From: Planctomycetota bacterium
Lineage (GTDB): Bacteria > Planctomycetota > Planctomycetia > Pirellulales > Pirellulaceae
Direction: 5' to 3'
Length of the DNA: 64,000 nucleotides
Assembly: GCA_963204915.1 (NCBI GenBank)
Contig: CAUJHS010000067.1
Coordinates: forward strand, 1 to 64,000
Part shown: positions 8,149-17,972 of the stretch, in pieces
Layout of the letters: each line of letters starts with the position of its first letter
Numbering within the stretch: the stretch's first letter is position 1
Translations under genes and position numbers: made by a program
The notes under the pieces: generated by a model
The model's database searches: none
Seen by the model: the letters and a program-made list of their open reading frames with translations, nothing else
What the model was told of the DNA's origin: nothing

Positions 8149-8859
8149 ATGAAATACCAGTACTATTCTGCGTGGCTCCATGACGGCGACGCCGCCGCGC
8201 TGGTGTCGCGCTTAGCGGCCCTGTTTCGCCGCCCGGGAATGCGCAATGCAGTCCTCAAGCCGCGGTCTCTCAAATTGAAACCGACCGCCAAGAACCTGGC
8301 CACGTTGGCGGCGCCGCCCAGGGAGCTTCCACCCTATAGTTTTGACTGGATCATTCCGCGAAACGAAAAATCAGTACAGGGAGGCGTGAGCATTACGCCA
8401 TCGACGCCGTCACGCCTCGCTTCATTCATTGAACACAAATTCTCGCTTAACGAAACCTATCGTGGCGGGCCGTTTCGCAAAGTTGAAGAAGTGCTCGACC
8501 TGGCGTTAGCCTGCATGGCCGTGGGCCCTTCCGGCATCGGTTGCGTGGAACCGATGGACAAAAGCGCATCGCAGCTTGCCGCCGAATCCACAACCTTTCG
8601 GGCAGTCGACAGTTGGGTTGTGCCCGTGACGATCGAGTGGATCACGCTCCTACACCGCGATGTCGTCGTAAAGCTGGGTATTGACTTGACCGATGCGGAG
8701 CAAGTTTCTGGCGTCCGAGTCGGACTGACCAACGATTTTTGGTGGTTGATTCTCACGCCACATCCCTTCCGCTTTACGAATCAAGACGATGTGACGACGA
8801 GAGATTACGTCACGAAGGCGCTGGGACTTGCCGACCTTCATGCGAAATTTCCTCGCTAA
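8149..8859 (+). CDS. Protein of unknown function, possibly an immunity-type protein
   Basis: A 236-residue soluble protein from the ATG at 8149 (frame is open from 7984, and an ATG at 8095 is also possible). It opens MKYQYYSAWLHDGDAAALVS, a style seen in small immunity-type proteins such as the Imm52 group, then has VEEVLDLALACMAVGPSGIGC, VDSWVVPVTIEWITLLHRD and VSGVRVGLTNDFWWLILTPH. The resemblance is an impression and was not checked. Nothing around it looks like a polymorphic toxin in this window. The start is uncertain because no clear ribosome binding site is present. Confidence 0.6.
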   Translation: MKYQYYSAWLHDGDAAALVSRLAALFRRPGMRNAVLKPRSLKLKPTAKNLATLAAPPRELPPYSFDWIIPRNEKSVQGGVSITPSTPSRLASFIEHKFSLNETYRGGPFRKVEEVLDLALACMAVGPSGIGCVEPMDKSASQLAAESTTFRAVDSWVVPVTIEWITLLHRDVVVKLGIDLTDAEQVSGVRVGLTNDFWWLILTPHPFRFTNQDDVTTRDYVTKALGLADLHAKFPR

Positions 8860-9041
8860 ACGCGTGGCTTACCGCACCACAGGTCTGTTGCGAAGTCTTG
8901 CCGCAAAAACAGTACGATGCACATGCGTTGGATTCGCGGTTCAAACACGAATAATCTACAATGATGGCGCCAGAGGTGAGCTCCCAACCTGCGATGCGCG
9001 GTGAGTCTGCGCCAAACACCGTGATAAGAGAGGCCGCGGTT

Positions 9042-9914
9042 ATGCACCAATCAAACGATTGGCGACTTTGGAAGCCAAACGCGCCAGGTCGAAATTTGGC
9101 AATTGTTTGTCGCTTGCTCATCACGCTTATTGCCTGCACGGTGGCAGTAACGAGCGAACTTTACGCCGCCGATGCGCCGCAGGGTAATACGCAGTCGGTT
9201 CAATTGCGCTTTGTCGGCGGACAGGAACAAACTCCCCTCGCGGGTGCGGAACTTCTCATTACCCAAGGCTATGGCCAACTCCAAAAGAAATTCGGGCCGT
9301 GGACGTTGGACGAAACGGGAACGGTTCAAGTCGCGCTGGCGCCAGGATTTTATTCGCTACGGCTTAGCGCGAAGAAGGAATGGCCTTACTTGACCGTTGA
9401 AAAGGTCTGGGCGGGGCGCAGTCGTACCATTCCGCCGAGTTTGAATCTTTATGTGACGGAGTCGGGCGTTGAAAAGTGGCTTGATGGAAAACGTCGCGAG
9501 GAAGGGTTCGAGCCGCCCAAGCAACCCGATGGCCCGCCGCGAATCACCTACGCGTTGTTGCCTGCATGCGAACTGGTGTTGCGAGCCGTCGACATCGAAA
9601 CCGGGCGAGGGCTGCCGGGCGTCCGCTTTTATACCGAGAACGCCGTGGGCGAAGATTGGGCGCACGCCATTTGGTCGGAGAACTTGGGATCGCCGGCGCC
9701 GGACGAATCCCGTTCGGTGGAACACACCGGCCATGTTACCGACGGTGAAGGTAACTTTCGGCGCCTTGTTGGTGCGAATGCGGGGTACACGTATGGTGTG
9801 TCGATTGTTCCCGCCGGATATGAACTTGTCGCACCGTCGCATGAAGTGGAGATCGAGGTCACCTATGGCGCCAAGCGTGCAGAACAAACTTTCAAGTTCC
9901 GAAAGGTCCGTTAA
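9042..9914 (+). CDS. Secreted beta-sandwich protein of unknown function
   Basis: A 290-residue exported protein. A signal anchor is at about residues 18-42 (LAIVCRLLITLIACTVAV, cut near ELYAADA). The mature part has two carboxypeptidase-regulatory or Cna-B-like beta repeats: GAELLITQGYGQLQKKFGPW then GTVQVALAPGFYSLRL, and later LVLRAVDIETGRGLPGVRFY then DGEGNFRRLVGANAGYTYGV. This is the form of a periplasmic or surface accessory domain. The start at 9042 follows GAGAGG and is preferred over an ATG 81 bases upstream. Confidence 0.75.
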   Translation: MHQSNDWRLWKPNAPGRNLAIVCRLLITLIACTVAVTSELYAADAPQGNTQSVQLRFVGGQEQTPLAGAELLITQGYGQLQKKFGPWTLDETGTVQVALAPGFYSLRLSAKKEWPYLTVEKVWAGRSRTIPPSLNLYVTESGVEKWLDGKRREEGFEPPKQPDGPPRITYALLPACELVLRAVDIETGRGLPGVRFYTENAVGEDWAHAIWSENLGSPAPDESRSVEHTGHVTDGEGNFRRLVGANAGYTYGVSIVPAGYELVAPSHEVEIEVTYGAKRAEQTFKFRKVR

Positions 9915-9935
9915 CGCACGGCCGATGTTTTCCCA

Positions 9936-10136
9936 TCACCACGAAGCGGCGGCTTGACCTCGATTTCCCGACGCTGGTCGGGGATCGAACCGCGTGCAAC
10001 AGGCGCGCTGGCTTTCCGGCGGAATTTCGACGGGCCAGCCGAAGCGGCGTCGGAAGCGCTGGGCGCGATGCATGGCGTACCAGCGAGATTTCGTGTTGTT
10101 GTCGCTACTGCGGCGGCGTCGCGTTCCGTCGACCAT
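9936..10136 (-). CDS. Small basic protein, unknown function
   Basis: A 66-residue arginine-rich protein containing WYAMHRAQRFRRRFGWPVE. The start at 10136 is preferred because GGAGG lies 10 bases upstream; a start at 10172 would put that ribosome binding site inside the gene. The pattern RRFGWP-E-P looks conserved rather than random. The gene is convergent with the preceding secreted protein and divergent from cysK. Confidence 0.55.
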   Translation of the reverse strand: MVDGTRRRRSSDNNTKSRWYAMHRAQRFRRRFGWPVEIPPESQRACCTRFDPRPASGNRGQAAASW

Positions 10137-10254
10137 GGCTTGGCCCTCCTCAAGCGATTTCTCTTTTTTCACTTCAGCATTGTGCGTGCCAGTTGTCTTG
10201 TAGGATATAGAGCAAACACCATGCCGATCGTTCGCCGCGCAGTTGCAGCTTGCG

Positions 10255-10283
10255 TTGGATCGGCGCTGCGGTTGTGATATACT
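10255..10283 (+). promoter_or_regulatory. Candidate sigma-70 type promoter of cysK
   Basis: TTGGAT at 10255-10260, 17 bases, then TATACT at 10278-10283, about 110 bases before the cysK start codon. Spacing and -10 box are near consensus. Confidence 0.5.
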
Positions 10284-10394
10284 TCGCGAGATTCGACGAC
10301 TTTGCGCAGGCGCGCAGCTTTGCCCGATCGTACTTCAACTTGCGGTTGGCATTCTCGTCAAATCTTGTCTTCCCAGAACCTGAAAGGACTTGTC

Positions 10395-11354
10395 ATGGCC
10401 AGCGTCGCCGCTTCCGGCATTTACGAAGAAATCACTCATACGATTGGCAATACGCCGTTGGTGCGGCTGCGACGTGTAACGGAAGGTTGCGTCGCTACGG
10501 TGCTGGGGAAAGTCGAGAACCAAAACCCCATGTGGAGCGTCAAGGACCGCATCGGCCGCGCTATGATTGACGCCGCCGAGCGCGACGGCAAAGTGAAAGA
10601 AGACACCGTGTTCATCGAGCCGACCTCCGGCAACACGGGCATTGCGTTGGCGTACGTGTGCGCTGCGCGGGGCTACAAGATGAAAGTGACCATGCCCGAA
10701 AGCATGTCGTTGGAGCGCCGCCGTTTGCTCAAGGCCCTCGGCGCCGAAATCATTCTCACGCCAGCCGCTGAAGGTATGAAAGGCGCCATCTCGCGGGCCG
10801 AGCAACTCGTGGCGCAGAACCCCAACTACTACATGCCGCAACAGTTCAAGAACCCGGCGAACCCAGAAATTCACCGCAAGACCACGGCCGAAGAAATCTG
10901 GCGCGATACCGACGGCCAGGTGGATATCCTCGTCTCGGGCGTCGGCACGGGCGGCACCATTACCGGTGTGGCGGAAGTGATCAAGTCGCGCAAGCCGGAT
11001 TTCAAAGCGATCGCTGTGGAGCCGGTGAATAGCCCCGTCATTACACAGCGCCGCGCCGGCCAAGAATTGAAGCCCGGCAAGCATACCATTCAAGGCATTG
11101 GCGCGGGCTTTATTCCCGATGTACTGAATGTGGACATCATTGATGACGTGATCCAAGTAAAGGACGAAGACGCCGTGACCATGGCGCGCCGTTTGGCGAC
11201 CGAAGAAGGCATCTTCTGCGGCATTAGCTGCGGCGCCGCGGCCTGGGCCGCCGTGCAAGTCGCACAGCGCCCGGAAAACGAGGGGAAAATGATCGTCGTG
11301 GTGCTGCCCGACCTGGGCGAACGCTACCTTTCGACCACGCTGTACCCCGAATAA
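10395..11354 (+). CDS. cysK: Cysteine synthase A (O-acetylserine sulfhydrylase)
   Basis: A 319-residue PLP enzyme that makes L-cysteine from O-acetylserine and sulfide. It has the fold-type II signature: [19 protein letters not shown] at the start, the PLP lysine in [11 protein letters not shown], the substrate loop [12 protein letters not shown], the phosphate-binding [11 protein letters not shown], and a PLP-contacting CGISCGAA at the end. Length is normal. The start at 10395 follows GAAAGGAC; a 31-residue upstream extension is not needed. It is monocistronic, between its own promoter and a terminator. Confidence 0.95.
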   Translation: MASVAASGIYEEITHTIGNTPLVRLRRVTEGCVATVLGKVENQNPMWSVKDRIGRAMIDAAERDGKVKEDTVFIEPTSGNTGIALAYVCAARGYKMKVTMPESMSLERRRLLKALGAEIILTPAAEGMKGAISRAEQLVAQNPNYYMPQQFKNPANPEIHRKTTAEEIWRDTDGQVDILVSGVGTGGTITGVAEVIKSRKPDFKAIAVEPVNSPVITQRRAGQELKPGKHTIQGIGAGFIPDVLNVDIIDDVIQVKDEDAVTMARRLATEEGIFCGISCGAAAWAAVQVAQRPENEGKMIVVVLPDLGERYLSTTLYPE

Positions 11355-11398
11355 CCTGCCCAGAGTCCGCAATCGTATCGCCGTCTCGAAGTCGGAGC

Positions 11399-11430
11399 CA
11401 ACGCCTCGCTCGTGCGAGGCGTTTTCGTTT
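11399..11430 (+). terminator. Rho-independent terminator after cysK
   Basis: Stem AACGCCTCGC - loop TCGT - GCGAGGCGTT followed by TTCGTTT, 45 bases after the stop codon. A perfect 10-base stem. Confidence 0.8.
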
Positions 11431-11559
11431 GGCCCGCGGCTTGCACTTCTCAGCGAAGCAATCGTAGCAATAATTGTGATAGCAATGACTTCACGCTATG
11501 CTGAATAGATGTGGCGCCTTTGCTGGGTTGCGTTTAGCTCCTGAACCTGGAGATTTGCC

Positions 11560-12174
11560 ATGACGCGCATGTTCATTCCCGTGAGTTGTCTCGTAGCCGC
11601 CTGGTGCGTGGCTTCGGCCGCGTCAGGGCAGGTCATCGCCTACACGCCGGTGATTACGAATGTCACGCCGGTCGTCAGCACGCCTGTGACGACGCTTTCC
11701 CCGGTGACGTCGTTTTCGCCGGTAATTAGCTCCACCGTCACCGCTTCGCCCGTGATTACGAGTTTTAGTCCGGTCGTCACCACGGCGAGCCCTGTCGTCA
11801 CGAGCTTTAGCCCCGTCGTTACGTCGGCCAGTCCGGTCGTCACGAGCTTTAGCCCCGTCGTGACATCCGCTAGCCCCGTGGTCACGAGTTTTAGTCCGGT
11901 GGTGACGTCAGCCAGCCCGGTCGTGACCAGCTTCAGCCCTGTGGTCACCTCGGCCAGTCCGGTCGTCACTAGCTTTAGCCCTGTGGTCACCTCGGCGAGT
12001 CCCGTCGTGACGAGCTTCAGTCCTGTGGTAACCACAGCGAGTCCGGTCATCACCAGTTTCAGTCCGGTGGTTACCGCTTCACCGGTCGTGACTGCTTCAC
12101 CCGTTGTGGTGCAACCGTCGACGGTGTTCGTTCCGGTGCGCCCGTCGTTGTTGGGCCGTCGTTGGTGGTGGTAA
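11560..12174 (+). CDS. Secreted tandem-repeat protein, unknown function
   Basis: A 204-residue protein. A signal peptide at 1-24 (ending AASGQ) is followed almost entirely by a 14-residue repeat, ASPVVTSFSPVVTS, copied about eight times with small changes (residues about 66-170), and degenerate Thr/Ser-Pro-Val repeats before and after. It ends with a short hydrophobic-basic tail, LLGRRWWW. No Cys, almost no charge. The repeat should form a beta-rich or extended, possibly glycosylated, surface structure. There is no functional homology that I recognise. The 42-base DNA repeat is a likely place for length variation. Confidence 0.75.
   Translation: MTRMFIPVSCLVAAWCVASAASGQVIAYTPVITNVTPVVSTPVTTLSPVTSFSPVISSTVTASPVITSFSPVVTTASPVVTSFSPVVTSASPVVTSFSPVVTSASPVVTSFSPVVTSASPVVTSFSPVVTSASPVVTSFSPVVTSASPVVTSFSPVVTTASPVITSFSPVVTASPVVTASPVVVQPSTVFVPVRPSLLGRRWWW
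11755..12060 (+). repeat. Tandem repeat, 42-base unit
   Basis: About seven copies of a 42-base unit (coding for ASPVVTSFSPVVTS) lie head to tail within the secreted protein gene. Copies differ mostly at third codon positions (for example GTCGTCACG, GTGGTCACG, GTCGTGACC), so the protein is more conserved than the DNA. That suggests purifying selection on the protein rather than very recent duplication. It is not a CRISPR array because there are no unique spacers. Confidence 0.85.
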
Positions 12175-12468
12175 ACTTTCGCGCCTTGGAACGTTTCGTA
12201 TAAACATTTCGCGGCGGGGTGCGTCGCCCCTGGGCCCGCCGTCAGGGCGTGTTCCTGCTAGGGCGCGGCATGGCCTAGTTCTTATGACGGAATGTCGCCG
12301 TCGTGATGCGTGAGCGTGGTCGTCGTCTTCGGCCCGCGTGGCTTGCGCGGCGAATTCTTGAGCGTACCGTCGTCTTGGGTTCATTGACAAAACGTGGTTC
12401 GTGGGCTACTAACAATCGTTTCCCGCAATGCGAACTTGAATTTAAGAGTGAGTGAGGAGCATCCCACG

Positions 12469-12918
12469 ATGCAGACCGAGATTGATCCGCCCGCAAACCA
12501 ACCCGATGACGATGTGCGCTGGGGCAGCGCCAATGAGCGTGACACGCGCGACGATGACTTTGGCGATGACGATGAGTTTGGGGATGCGGATCTGCCAAAC
12601 CGGCCGCTCGAACTGAAGGGGCCCGCCCACTCGCCGCCGGAAATCTTGCGCGCGCTGTCGATGTGGACCGAACTCGACGAAGACGAATTCAGCGACTTCG
12701 ACGACGAAGACTTCGACGACGAGTTTGACGACGACTTCGAGGAAGAGCTGGAAGACGAATACGAGGAACTGGAAGACGATTTCGACGACGGCGACGAGGA
12801 CCTGGATGAAGACCTCGACGGCGATTTTGACGTCCCGCTGGAAGGCGACGACGCGCTCGACGCCGACGTTCCCGCGGTCGACGATGACGAGGAACTTGAG
12901 GAACTGGACGAGGAATAA
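12469..12918 (+). CDS. Acidic low-complexity protein, unknown function
   Basis: A 149-residue protein, strongly acidic. Residues about 70-149 are almost only Asp, Glu and Phe/Leu (for example DEDFDDEFDDDFEEELEDEY). The amino-terminal third (QTEIDPPANQPDDDVRWG, NRPLELKGPAHSPPEILRAL) is less extreme and could hold a binding motif. Start at 12469 after GAGGAG. The stop lies 3 bases before the ileS ATG, so the two are almost surely co-transcribed. Function unknown; very acidic tails can bind basic partners such as RNA-binding proteins or metal ions. Confidence 0.75.
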   Translation: MQTEIDPPANQPDDDVRWGSANERDTRDDDFGDDDEFGDADLPNRPLELKGPAHSPPEILRALSMWTELDEDEFSDFDDEDFDDEFDDDFEEELEDEYEELEDDFDDGDEDLDEDLDGDFDVPLEGDDALDADVPAVDDDEELEELDEE

Positions 12919-12921
12919 CGG

Positions 12922-15900
12922 ATGTTTCAGCCGGCGCCTGGCAATGTTTCCTTCCCCAAGCAGGAGGAGGAAACCTTAGAGTTCTGGCGCGAGCGCCGGG
13001 TTTATGAAAAAACCCTGCAGCGTCGCGCCGGACAACCGAAGTTCGTCTTCAACGAAGGCCCTCCCACGGCCAATGGTCTGCCGCACCCAGGGCACTGTTT
13101 AACTCGGGCCATCAAGGACGTGTTCCCGCGCTATCGCACCATGCGCGGTTACTTTTGCGAACGCCAGGCCGGTTGGGACACCCACGGTCTGCCCGTGGAA
13201 GTAGAAGTGTGCAAAGAATTGGGCATTCACGCCAAGGAGGAAATCGAGGCCTACGGCATCGAGCCGTTCATCCACAAATGCCAGGCGAGCGTCTGGCGGT
13301 ACATGAAAGAGTGGGAGCGGCTCACAGAACGCATCGGTTTCTGGATCGATCTTGGTTCGGCCTACGTCACGTACCACCAAAGCTACATTGAAAGCGTCTG
13401 GTGGTCGCTTAAACAATTGTTCGATCGCGGCTTGCTGTACAAGGGGCACAAAATCGTTTGGTGGTGGGCTCAAGGCGGCACCGCGCTGAGCGCCGGCGAA
13501 GTGGGACAAGGCTATCGCGAGGTGGCCGACCCCAGCGTCTATGTCCGGTTTCCGCTAGTGGGCGAGGAAAACGCTTCGCTACTGGTGTGGACCACCACTC
13601 CCTGGACCTTGCCCAGCAATCAGTTTGCGGCTGTCCATGCCGACATGGAATACGCCCGCGTGTCGGATGAACAAACCGGCCAGCGTCTCATCCTGGCTGC
13701 GGCGCTCGTAGAAACCCTTGCCAAAAAACTCAAGCGCGAACTCACGGTCGAGGAAACATTTCCCGGCTCCGCCTTGCTCGGCAAGCGGTACATTCCGCCG
13801 TTCAATTACTACTACCAGACGCTCGGGAAAAAGACGGGCGCGCTTAAAGAGGGCGGCGTTGAGCATCTCGCGTGGCGCGTGGTGGCGGCTGAGTTTGTTA
13901 CGCTCGAAAGCGGCACCGGAGTGGTCCACCAGGCCCCGGCTTTTGGCGAAGACGACTTCAATGTCCTGCAAGGCGAACGCGCCCGTTTCCAGGCCGACGC
14001 CGGTCCCGAATTGATTTGCGCCGTCGGCCCCGATGGCCGCTTTACGGCCGAAGCCGGCGAGTGGCAAGGCCGCTGGGTGAAAGACGCCGACAAAGAAATC
14101 ACTCGCAACTTGCGCGACCGCGGCTTGTTGGTGCATCAAGAGCAGTACATTCACAACTACCCGTTTTGCTGGCGAGCCGACCAGGATCCGCTCATCCAGT
14201 ATCCGCGCGAAAGTTGGTTCATTCGCACCACCGCCTTTCGCGATCGGATGTTGGAGAATAATCGCCGCATCAACTGGCTGCCCGAACACATTCGCGACGG
14301 CCGCTTCGGCAATTTCCTGGAGTCGAATGTCGATTGGGCCCTCTCGCGCGAACGCTACTGGGGCACTCCGCTTCCCATCTGGGTGTGCGAAAAAACCGGC
14401 ATGATGGAGGCCGTGGCCAACTACGACGACTTGCTAAAGAAGCCCGGCGCGGCCGGCGCCGAAGTTTGGGAGCAAGCGAAGCAAGCCAACCCCGAGTTGG
14501 TCGAAGATCTGAAAGTTCATAAGCCGTACATCGACGCCGTCACCTACGATTCTCCCTTCGCCCACGGCGCGCGCATGCGGCGCGTTCCGGAAGTGATTGA
14601 CTGTTGGTACGACTCCGGCGCCATGCCGTTTGCGCAGCTTGGCTATCCCCACTGCGAAAAGGAAAAGTTCGAACAGCAGTTTCCGGCCGACTTTATCAGC
14701 GAAGCGATCGACCAGACGCGCGGCTGGTTTTACAGTCAGCTTGCCATTAGCACGATGCTCTTTGGCGACGAGCAGCACGTGACGGACGATACGCCGCTGC
14801 ATGAGTTCCCCCATCCGTTCCGCAACTGCATCGTGTTGGGCCTCATGCTGGCCGAGGTGGGCGTTTGCGACAAGTGCGAGCAGCGATATAACGATCCGTC
14901 CGTCGCCAAGTGCGAAAAGTGCGGCGGCAATGTGTCGCGCCGTACGGAGAAGATGTCCAAGAAGCTCCGCAATTATCGCGAGCCGCAGGAAATCTTCGAC
15001 CGCTACGGGGCCGACGCGCTGCGCTGGTATTTCTTCGCCAATCAAACGCCGTGGAGCTCGATCATTTACAGCGAGCGGGCGATCAAAGAAAAGATTCCCG
15101 AGTTCTTGCTTCGCCTGTGGAATGTGTTTAGCTTCTTCGTCAGTTACTCCAACACCAGCGGCTTTGACCCGGCCGATTTGCTCGCGGGCGAAGCTGGCCA
15201 GCTCAAGCCGGAAACACTTCGCACTGCGGCAGGCTACCGGCCCTTTGAAGAACGCAATGAACTGGATCGCTGGGTGCTAAGCGAGTTGAACCGCACCGCC
15301 GCCGCCGTGGTTGAGCGGATGGACGCCTACGACAACTTCGTCGCGTGCGCCCGTTTGAATGAGTTTGTCGACGCTCTGAGTAACTGGTACGTTCGCCGCA
15401 GCCGCGACCGGTTCTGGGAAAATTGGCGCCGCGAAGGGGAATCGAAGACGTTCACGAATTTGGATCTTGCGTCGATTCCGAAACTCGACGCCGCGTCGCG
15501 CGAAAAACTGGACGGTTACTGGACGCTCTACGAATGCTTGACCACCGTGTCAAAGCTGATCGCGCCCTTCACGCCGTTCCTGGCCGAATCGCTCTGGCGA
15601 AATCTGACCGGCGTCTTTGGCCCGCGCGCCGAGGAGAGCGTTCATCTGTGCGATTATCCCACGGGCGATGCGAGCGCCGTGGATGCGCAACTTTCCGATC
15701 GCATGCGGCTGGTTCGGGAAATCGCGTCGCTTGGCCTGAGCGTGCGAGCGGACAAAAAGCTCAAAGTGCGGCAGCCTCTTTCCAAGGCGGAAGTAATTCT
15801 TAGCGACACGCTTCACCAAGCGTGGCTAGAGTCGCACGACGCGCTACTGCGTGATGAGTTGAACGTGAAACAAATCGAATACACGCAGGAGACCGAAAAG

Positions 15901-16443
15901 TACGTCAATTATCAGGTCGTGCCGAACTTCCGTTTGCTTGGGCCGCAATTGGGCAAGCTGATGCCCAAAGTCCAAGGCGCCTTGAAGAAGATCAACCCCG
16001 GTGAACTCCTTGCCAGTTTGAACGCCACGGGGGAAGCGAAACTCACGATCGACGGTCAGGAAGTGACGCTTAGTTCGGAAAGCATCGAAGTCCGTTTGCA
16101 AGCCAAAGAGGGTTGGGCCGCCGCACAAGGCCACGGCGGCGTTGTCGTGCTATCGACCGAGTTGACCCCGGACTTGCTTCGCGAAGGCTACGCCCGTGAT
16201 CTCGTTCGGTTCATTCAAGAACGGCGCAAAGAGATGAACTGCCAGTACGATGACCGCATTGCGGTGGTCGTGGGGGTCGATGCTCCGGAACTGGGGCAGG
16301 CGTTCAAAGAAAACGAGGCCTACATTCGCAACGAAACGCTCGCTGTGGAGTTCGCCGTGTCCCCGCTGAAGAATGCTCAGGCTGCGGACCAGCAACTGGC
16401 GGGTCAGCCGTTGACGTTAGATGTTCAAGTGGCCGGCGCGTAG
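12922..16443 (+). CDS. ileS: Isoleucyl-tRNA synthetase
   Basis: A 1173-residue class I synthetase that charges tRNA-Ile. It has the ATP-binding HIGH-like motif PHPGH (about residues 54-58) after [10 protein letters not shown], the CP1 editing domain with [12 protein letters not shown], and a KMSKK motif near residue 675. The style ([29 protein letters not shown]) matches the eukaryote-like IleRS type 2 group, which is known for low sensitivity to mupirocin. Immediately before KMSK lies an insert with two CxxC pairs ([11 protein letters not shown] then CEKCGG), a zinc ribbon. It starts 3 bases after the acidic protein gene and is followed 30 bases later by purN. Confidence 0.95.
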   Translation: MFQPAPGNVSFPKQEEETLEFWRERRVYEKTLQRRAGQPKFVFNEGPPTANGLPHPGHCLTRAIKDVFPRYRTMRGYFCERQAGWDTHGLPVEVEVCKELGIHAKEEIEAYGIEPFIHKCQASVWRYMKEWERLTERIGFWIDLGSAYVTYHQSYIESVWWSLKQLFDRGLLYKGHKIVWWWAQGGTALSAGEVGQGYREVADPSVYVRFPLVGEENASLLVWTTTPWTLPSNQFAAVHADMEYARVSDEQTGQRLILAAALVETLAKKLKRELTVEETFPGSALLGKRYIPPFNYYYQTLGKKTGALKEGGVEHLAWRVVAAEFVTLESGTGVVHQAPAFGEDDFNVLQGERARFQADAGPELICAVGPDGRFTAEAGEWQGRWVKDADKEITRNLRDRGLLVHQEQYIHNYPFCWRADQDPLIQYPRESWFIRTTAFRDRMLENNRRINWLPEHIRDGRFGNFLESNVDWALSRERYWGTPLPIWVCEKTGMMEAVANYDDLLKKPGAAGAEVWEQAKQANPELVEDLKVHKPYIDAVTYDSPFAHGARMRRVPEVIDCWYDSGAMPFAQLGYPHCEKEKFEQQFPADFISEAIDQTRGWFYSQLAISTMLFGDEQHVTDDTPLHEFPHPFRNCIVLGLMLAEVGVCDKCEQRYNDPSVAKCEKCGGNVSRRTEKMSKKLRNYREPQEIFDRYGADALRWYFFANQTPWSSIIYSERAIKEKIPEFLLRLWNVFSFFVSYSNTSGFDPADLLAGEAGQLKPETLRTAAGYRPFEERNELDRWVLSELNRTAAAVVERMDAYDNFVACARLNEFVDALSNWYVRRSRDRFWENWRREGESKTFTNLDLASIPKLDAASREKLDGYWTLYECLTTVSKLIAPFTPFLAESLWRNLTGVFGPRAEESVHLCDYPTGDASAVDAQLSDRMRLVREIASLGLSVRADKKLKVRQPLSKAEVILSDTLHQAWLESHDALLRDELNVKQIEYTQETEKYVNYQVVPNFRLLGPQLGKLMPKVQGALKKINPGELLASLNATGEAKLTIDGQEVTLSSESIEVRLQAKEGWAAAQGHGGVVVLSTELTPDLLREGYARDLVRFIQERRKEMNCQYDDRIAVVVGVDAPELGQAFKENEAYIRNETLAVEFAVSPLKNAQAADQQLAGQPLTLDVQVAGA

Positions 16444-16473
16444 TCAAACCTTCCGAGAGTTTTCCGCTTGCGT

Positions 16474-17124
16474 ATGTCTGAACCGTCGCCGCTGCCACTG
16501 GCCGTTTTCATCTCGGGAGGTGGAACGACGCTCAAGAACCTGCTCGACAAAATCGCCGCCGGGGAATTGCCGGCGGAGGTCAAGCTCGTCATTTCCAGTA
16601 CTCCCAAGGCCGGTGGGCTGCGTTACGCTCACGAAGCGAACATTCCGGCGCGGGTGGTTGAGAAAAAGCAGTTCTCCACACCAGAGGCCTACCGCGAAGC
16701 GATGTTCGCACCCTGCCGCGAAGCGGGAGTGCGTCTGGTGGCCATGGGAGGCTTCCTGAAGCATGTGTTGATACCGCCCGATTTCGAGCACCGGGTGGTC
16801 AATATTCATCCCGCGTTGATTCCCGCGTTTTGCGGGCACGGCTACTACGGCCAGCACGTTCACGCCGCCGCCTTAGAGTACGGCGTCAAAGTGAGCGGTT
16901 GTACGGTTCACTTCGTCGATAACGAATACGACCACGGGCCGATCATTCTCCAGCGCACGGTTCCCGTGTTGCACGACGACACGCCCCAAAAACTCGCCGC
17001 GCGCGTGTTTGAGCAAGAATGCGAAGCCTTCCCTGAGGCGATTCGCCTCTTTGCCGCCGGTCGGTTGCGCGTGGAGGGGCGCACCGTCATCGTCCATGCG
17101 GCTTCGAGCGGCGATCTTCCGTAA
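16474..17124 (+). CDS. purN: Phosphoribosylglycinamide formyltransferase
   Basis: A 216-residue enzyme of purine synthesis that transfers a formyl group from 10-formyl-THF to GAR. The glycine-rich phosphate loop is VFISGGGTTLKNLL; the catalytic Asn-His-Asp triad is N110 and H112 in VVNIHPALIP and D153 in EYDHGPI. Length is normal for PurN. ATG at 16474 is chosen; a TTG two codons earlier is possible. It is 30 bases after ileS, most likely in the same transcript. Confidence 0.93.
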   Translation: MSEPSPLPLAVFISGGGTTLKNLLDKIAAGELPAEVKLVISSTPKAGGLRYAHEANIPARVVEKKQFSTPEAYREAMFAPCREAGVRLVAMGGFLKHVLIPPDFEHRVVNIHPALIPAFCGHGYYGQHVHAAALEYGVKVSGCTVHFVDNEYDHGPIILQRTVPVLHDDTPQKLAARVFEQECEAFPEAIRLFAAGRLRVEGRTVIVHAASSGDLP

Positions 17125-17375
17125 GACGTGCGAAACACGCCTTCCGCCGAGTGACGCCCGGTTTTTTTCTGCGCAACTTACGTCATCGTGCGCCGGCGCG
17201 CGGGCTGGCTAAGAGGTTCTGCCAAATTGAGTTGCGCGCCGTTGTTGATCCGAGTTCGTGACGTAACTATTTCTTGGTTTGTCATAAATTGCGCTGCAAC
17301 TCTCGATTTTTAACATTTGTTGTGTATAATAAGAAAGAACGTGGTAGGAGTGCGCGGCCCCTCCTCACGTTTCCC
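17125..17375. other. Convergent intergenic region
   Basis: About 250 bases between purN (plus) and the GNAT gene (minus). It contains an imperfect hairpin at 17338-17371 that fits as the GNAT terminator and a TATAAT at about 17324-17329 without a good -35. No gene is seen. Confidence 0.4.
17338..17372 (-). terminator. Candidate terminator of the GNAT gene
   Basis: AACGTG...AGGAG pairs with CTCCT...CACGTT, about 11 base pairs with a two-base bulge. On the minus strand the hairpin is followed by CTTTCTTATT. It begins a few bases after the stop codon of the minus-strand acetyltransferase gene. Confidence 0.5.
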
Positions 17376-17870
17376 CTAAATTCGACCCGCCGAAAATCCG
17401 CAGAACTTGTAAAAGGCGATTGCGTCCGTCCATTCGAAAAGCGTCTCTACCACCAACGTGGTGCGCTGGGCCTCCCACGCTGCGGCTTCGATGGCGCTCA
17501 GTAGGAGTCGCCCGACCCCCTGCCTTTGGCGCTCGGGCCGAACGAGCAACCACTGAATGGAAGCGACGGATGGCGCGGTGTGCTGGTTTGCCGTCATAAC
17601 CGCCACGCCCGCCGTGGCGTCGTCCTGCCCGGAGCGATCCTCGGCGAACCACATCCAGTCGGGGCGCCAGTGCGGTTTGTCCAGGAATTCCCGCCGAAAA
17701 TCTCGCTCATCCCAGGGTCTGCCGGCCGCCACCCTACCCAGGAGCGCGGCGTTACGCACCGCCAGCCACCGAGCGGCATCGGAAAAATCGCGGTACGTCC
17801 GAACCTCATGCCAGTTGTTTTCCGGCAAGGCAGGCCGGTTGTGAACTATCTTTGAGAGGAAAACCACCAT
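17376..17870 (-). CDS. GNAT-family N-acetyltransferase
   Basis: A 164-residue cytoplasmic acetyltransferase. It has the acetyl-CoA pyrophosphate loop VRPERQRQGVGRLLLSA (motif A, R/Q-x-x-G-x-G), the preceding beta strand SIQWLLV, and the motif B segment EWTDAIAFYKFCGF near the end. The amino part is unusual only in being rich in Trp and Arg. The substrate cannot be told. It faces the microcompartment operon head to head, sharing the region 17871-18043. Confidence 0.85.
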   Translation of the reverse strand: MVVFLSKIVHNRPALPENNWHEVRTYRDFSDAARWLAVRNAALLGRVAAGRPWDERDFRREFLDKPHWRPDWMWFAEDRSGQDDATAGVAVMTANQHTAPSVASIQWLLVRPERQRQGVGRLLLSAIEAAAWEAQRTTLVVETLFEWTDAIAFYKFCGFSAGRI

Positions 17871-17939
17871 GCGGTCGTCAAAAAGCGGCTAAATTCCCTA
17901 GTTTGCGCGCGAACATCAAGGCATGATTAAGTTTTGATA

Positions 17940-17972
17940 GACTTTGCGCAACGGTTGATTGACTTTTTGCAA
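17940..17972 (+). promoter_or_regulatory. Direct repeat, candidate operator of the DeoR-type regulator
   Basis: GACTTTGCGCAA at 17940-17951 is repeated as GACTTTTTGCAA at 17961-17972, exactly 21 bases (two helical turns) apart. The second copy overlaps the putative -35 box and spacer of the operon promoter. A nearby near-palindrome, GTTTGCGCGCGAAC, is at 17901-17914. DeoR-family repressors often bind such repeated sites around their own promoter. Confidence 0.5.

Noticed and set aside
10335-11372. Long minus-strand frame (345 residues) opposite cysK
   Set aside because: Rich in His, Arg and Ala without any motif, while the plus strand encodes a complete cysteine synthase.
11640-12053. Open minus-strand frame of 137 residues across the tandem repeat
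   Set aside because: It is the antisense of the repeat; the periodic codons leave this frame open as a side effect, and it has no start signal.
11755-12060. Direct repeats that could be taken for a CRISPR array
   Set aside because: The 42-base units follow each other with no unique spacers, stay in one reading frame, and encode the repeated segment of a signal-peptide protein.
17324-17329. TATAAT on the plus strand upstream of the GNAT gene
   Set aside because: There is no -35 box at the right distance and no plus-strand gene downstream, so a promoter is not claimed.
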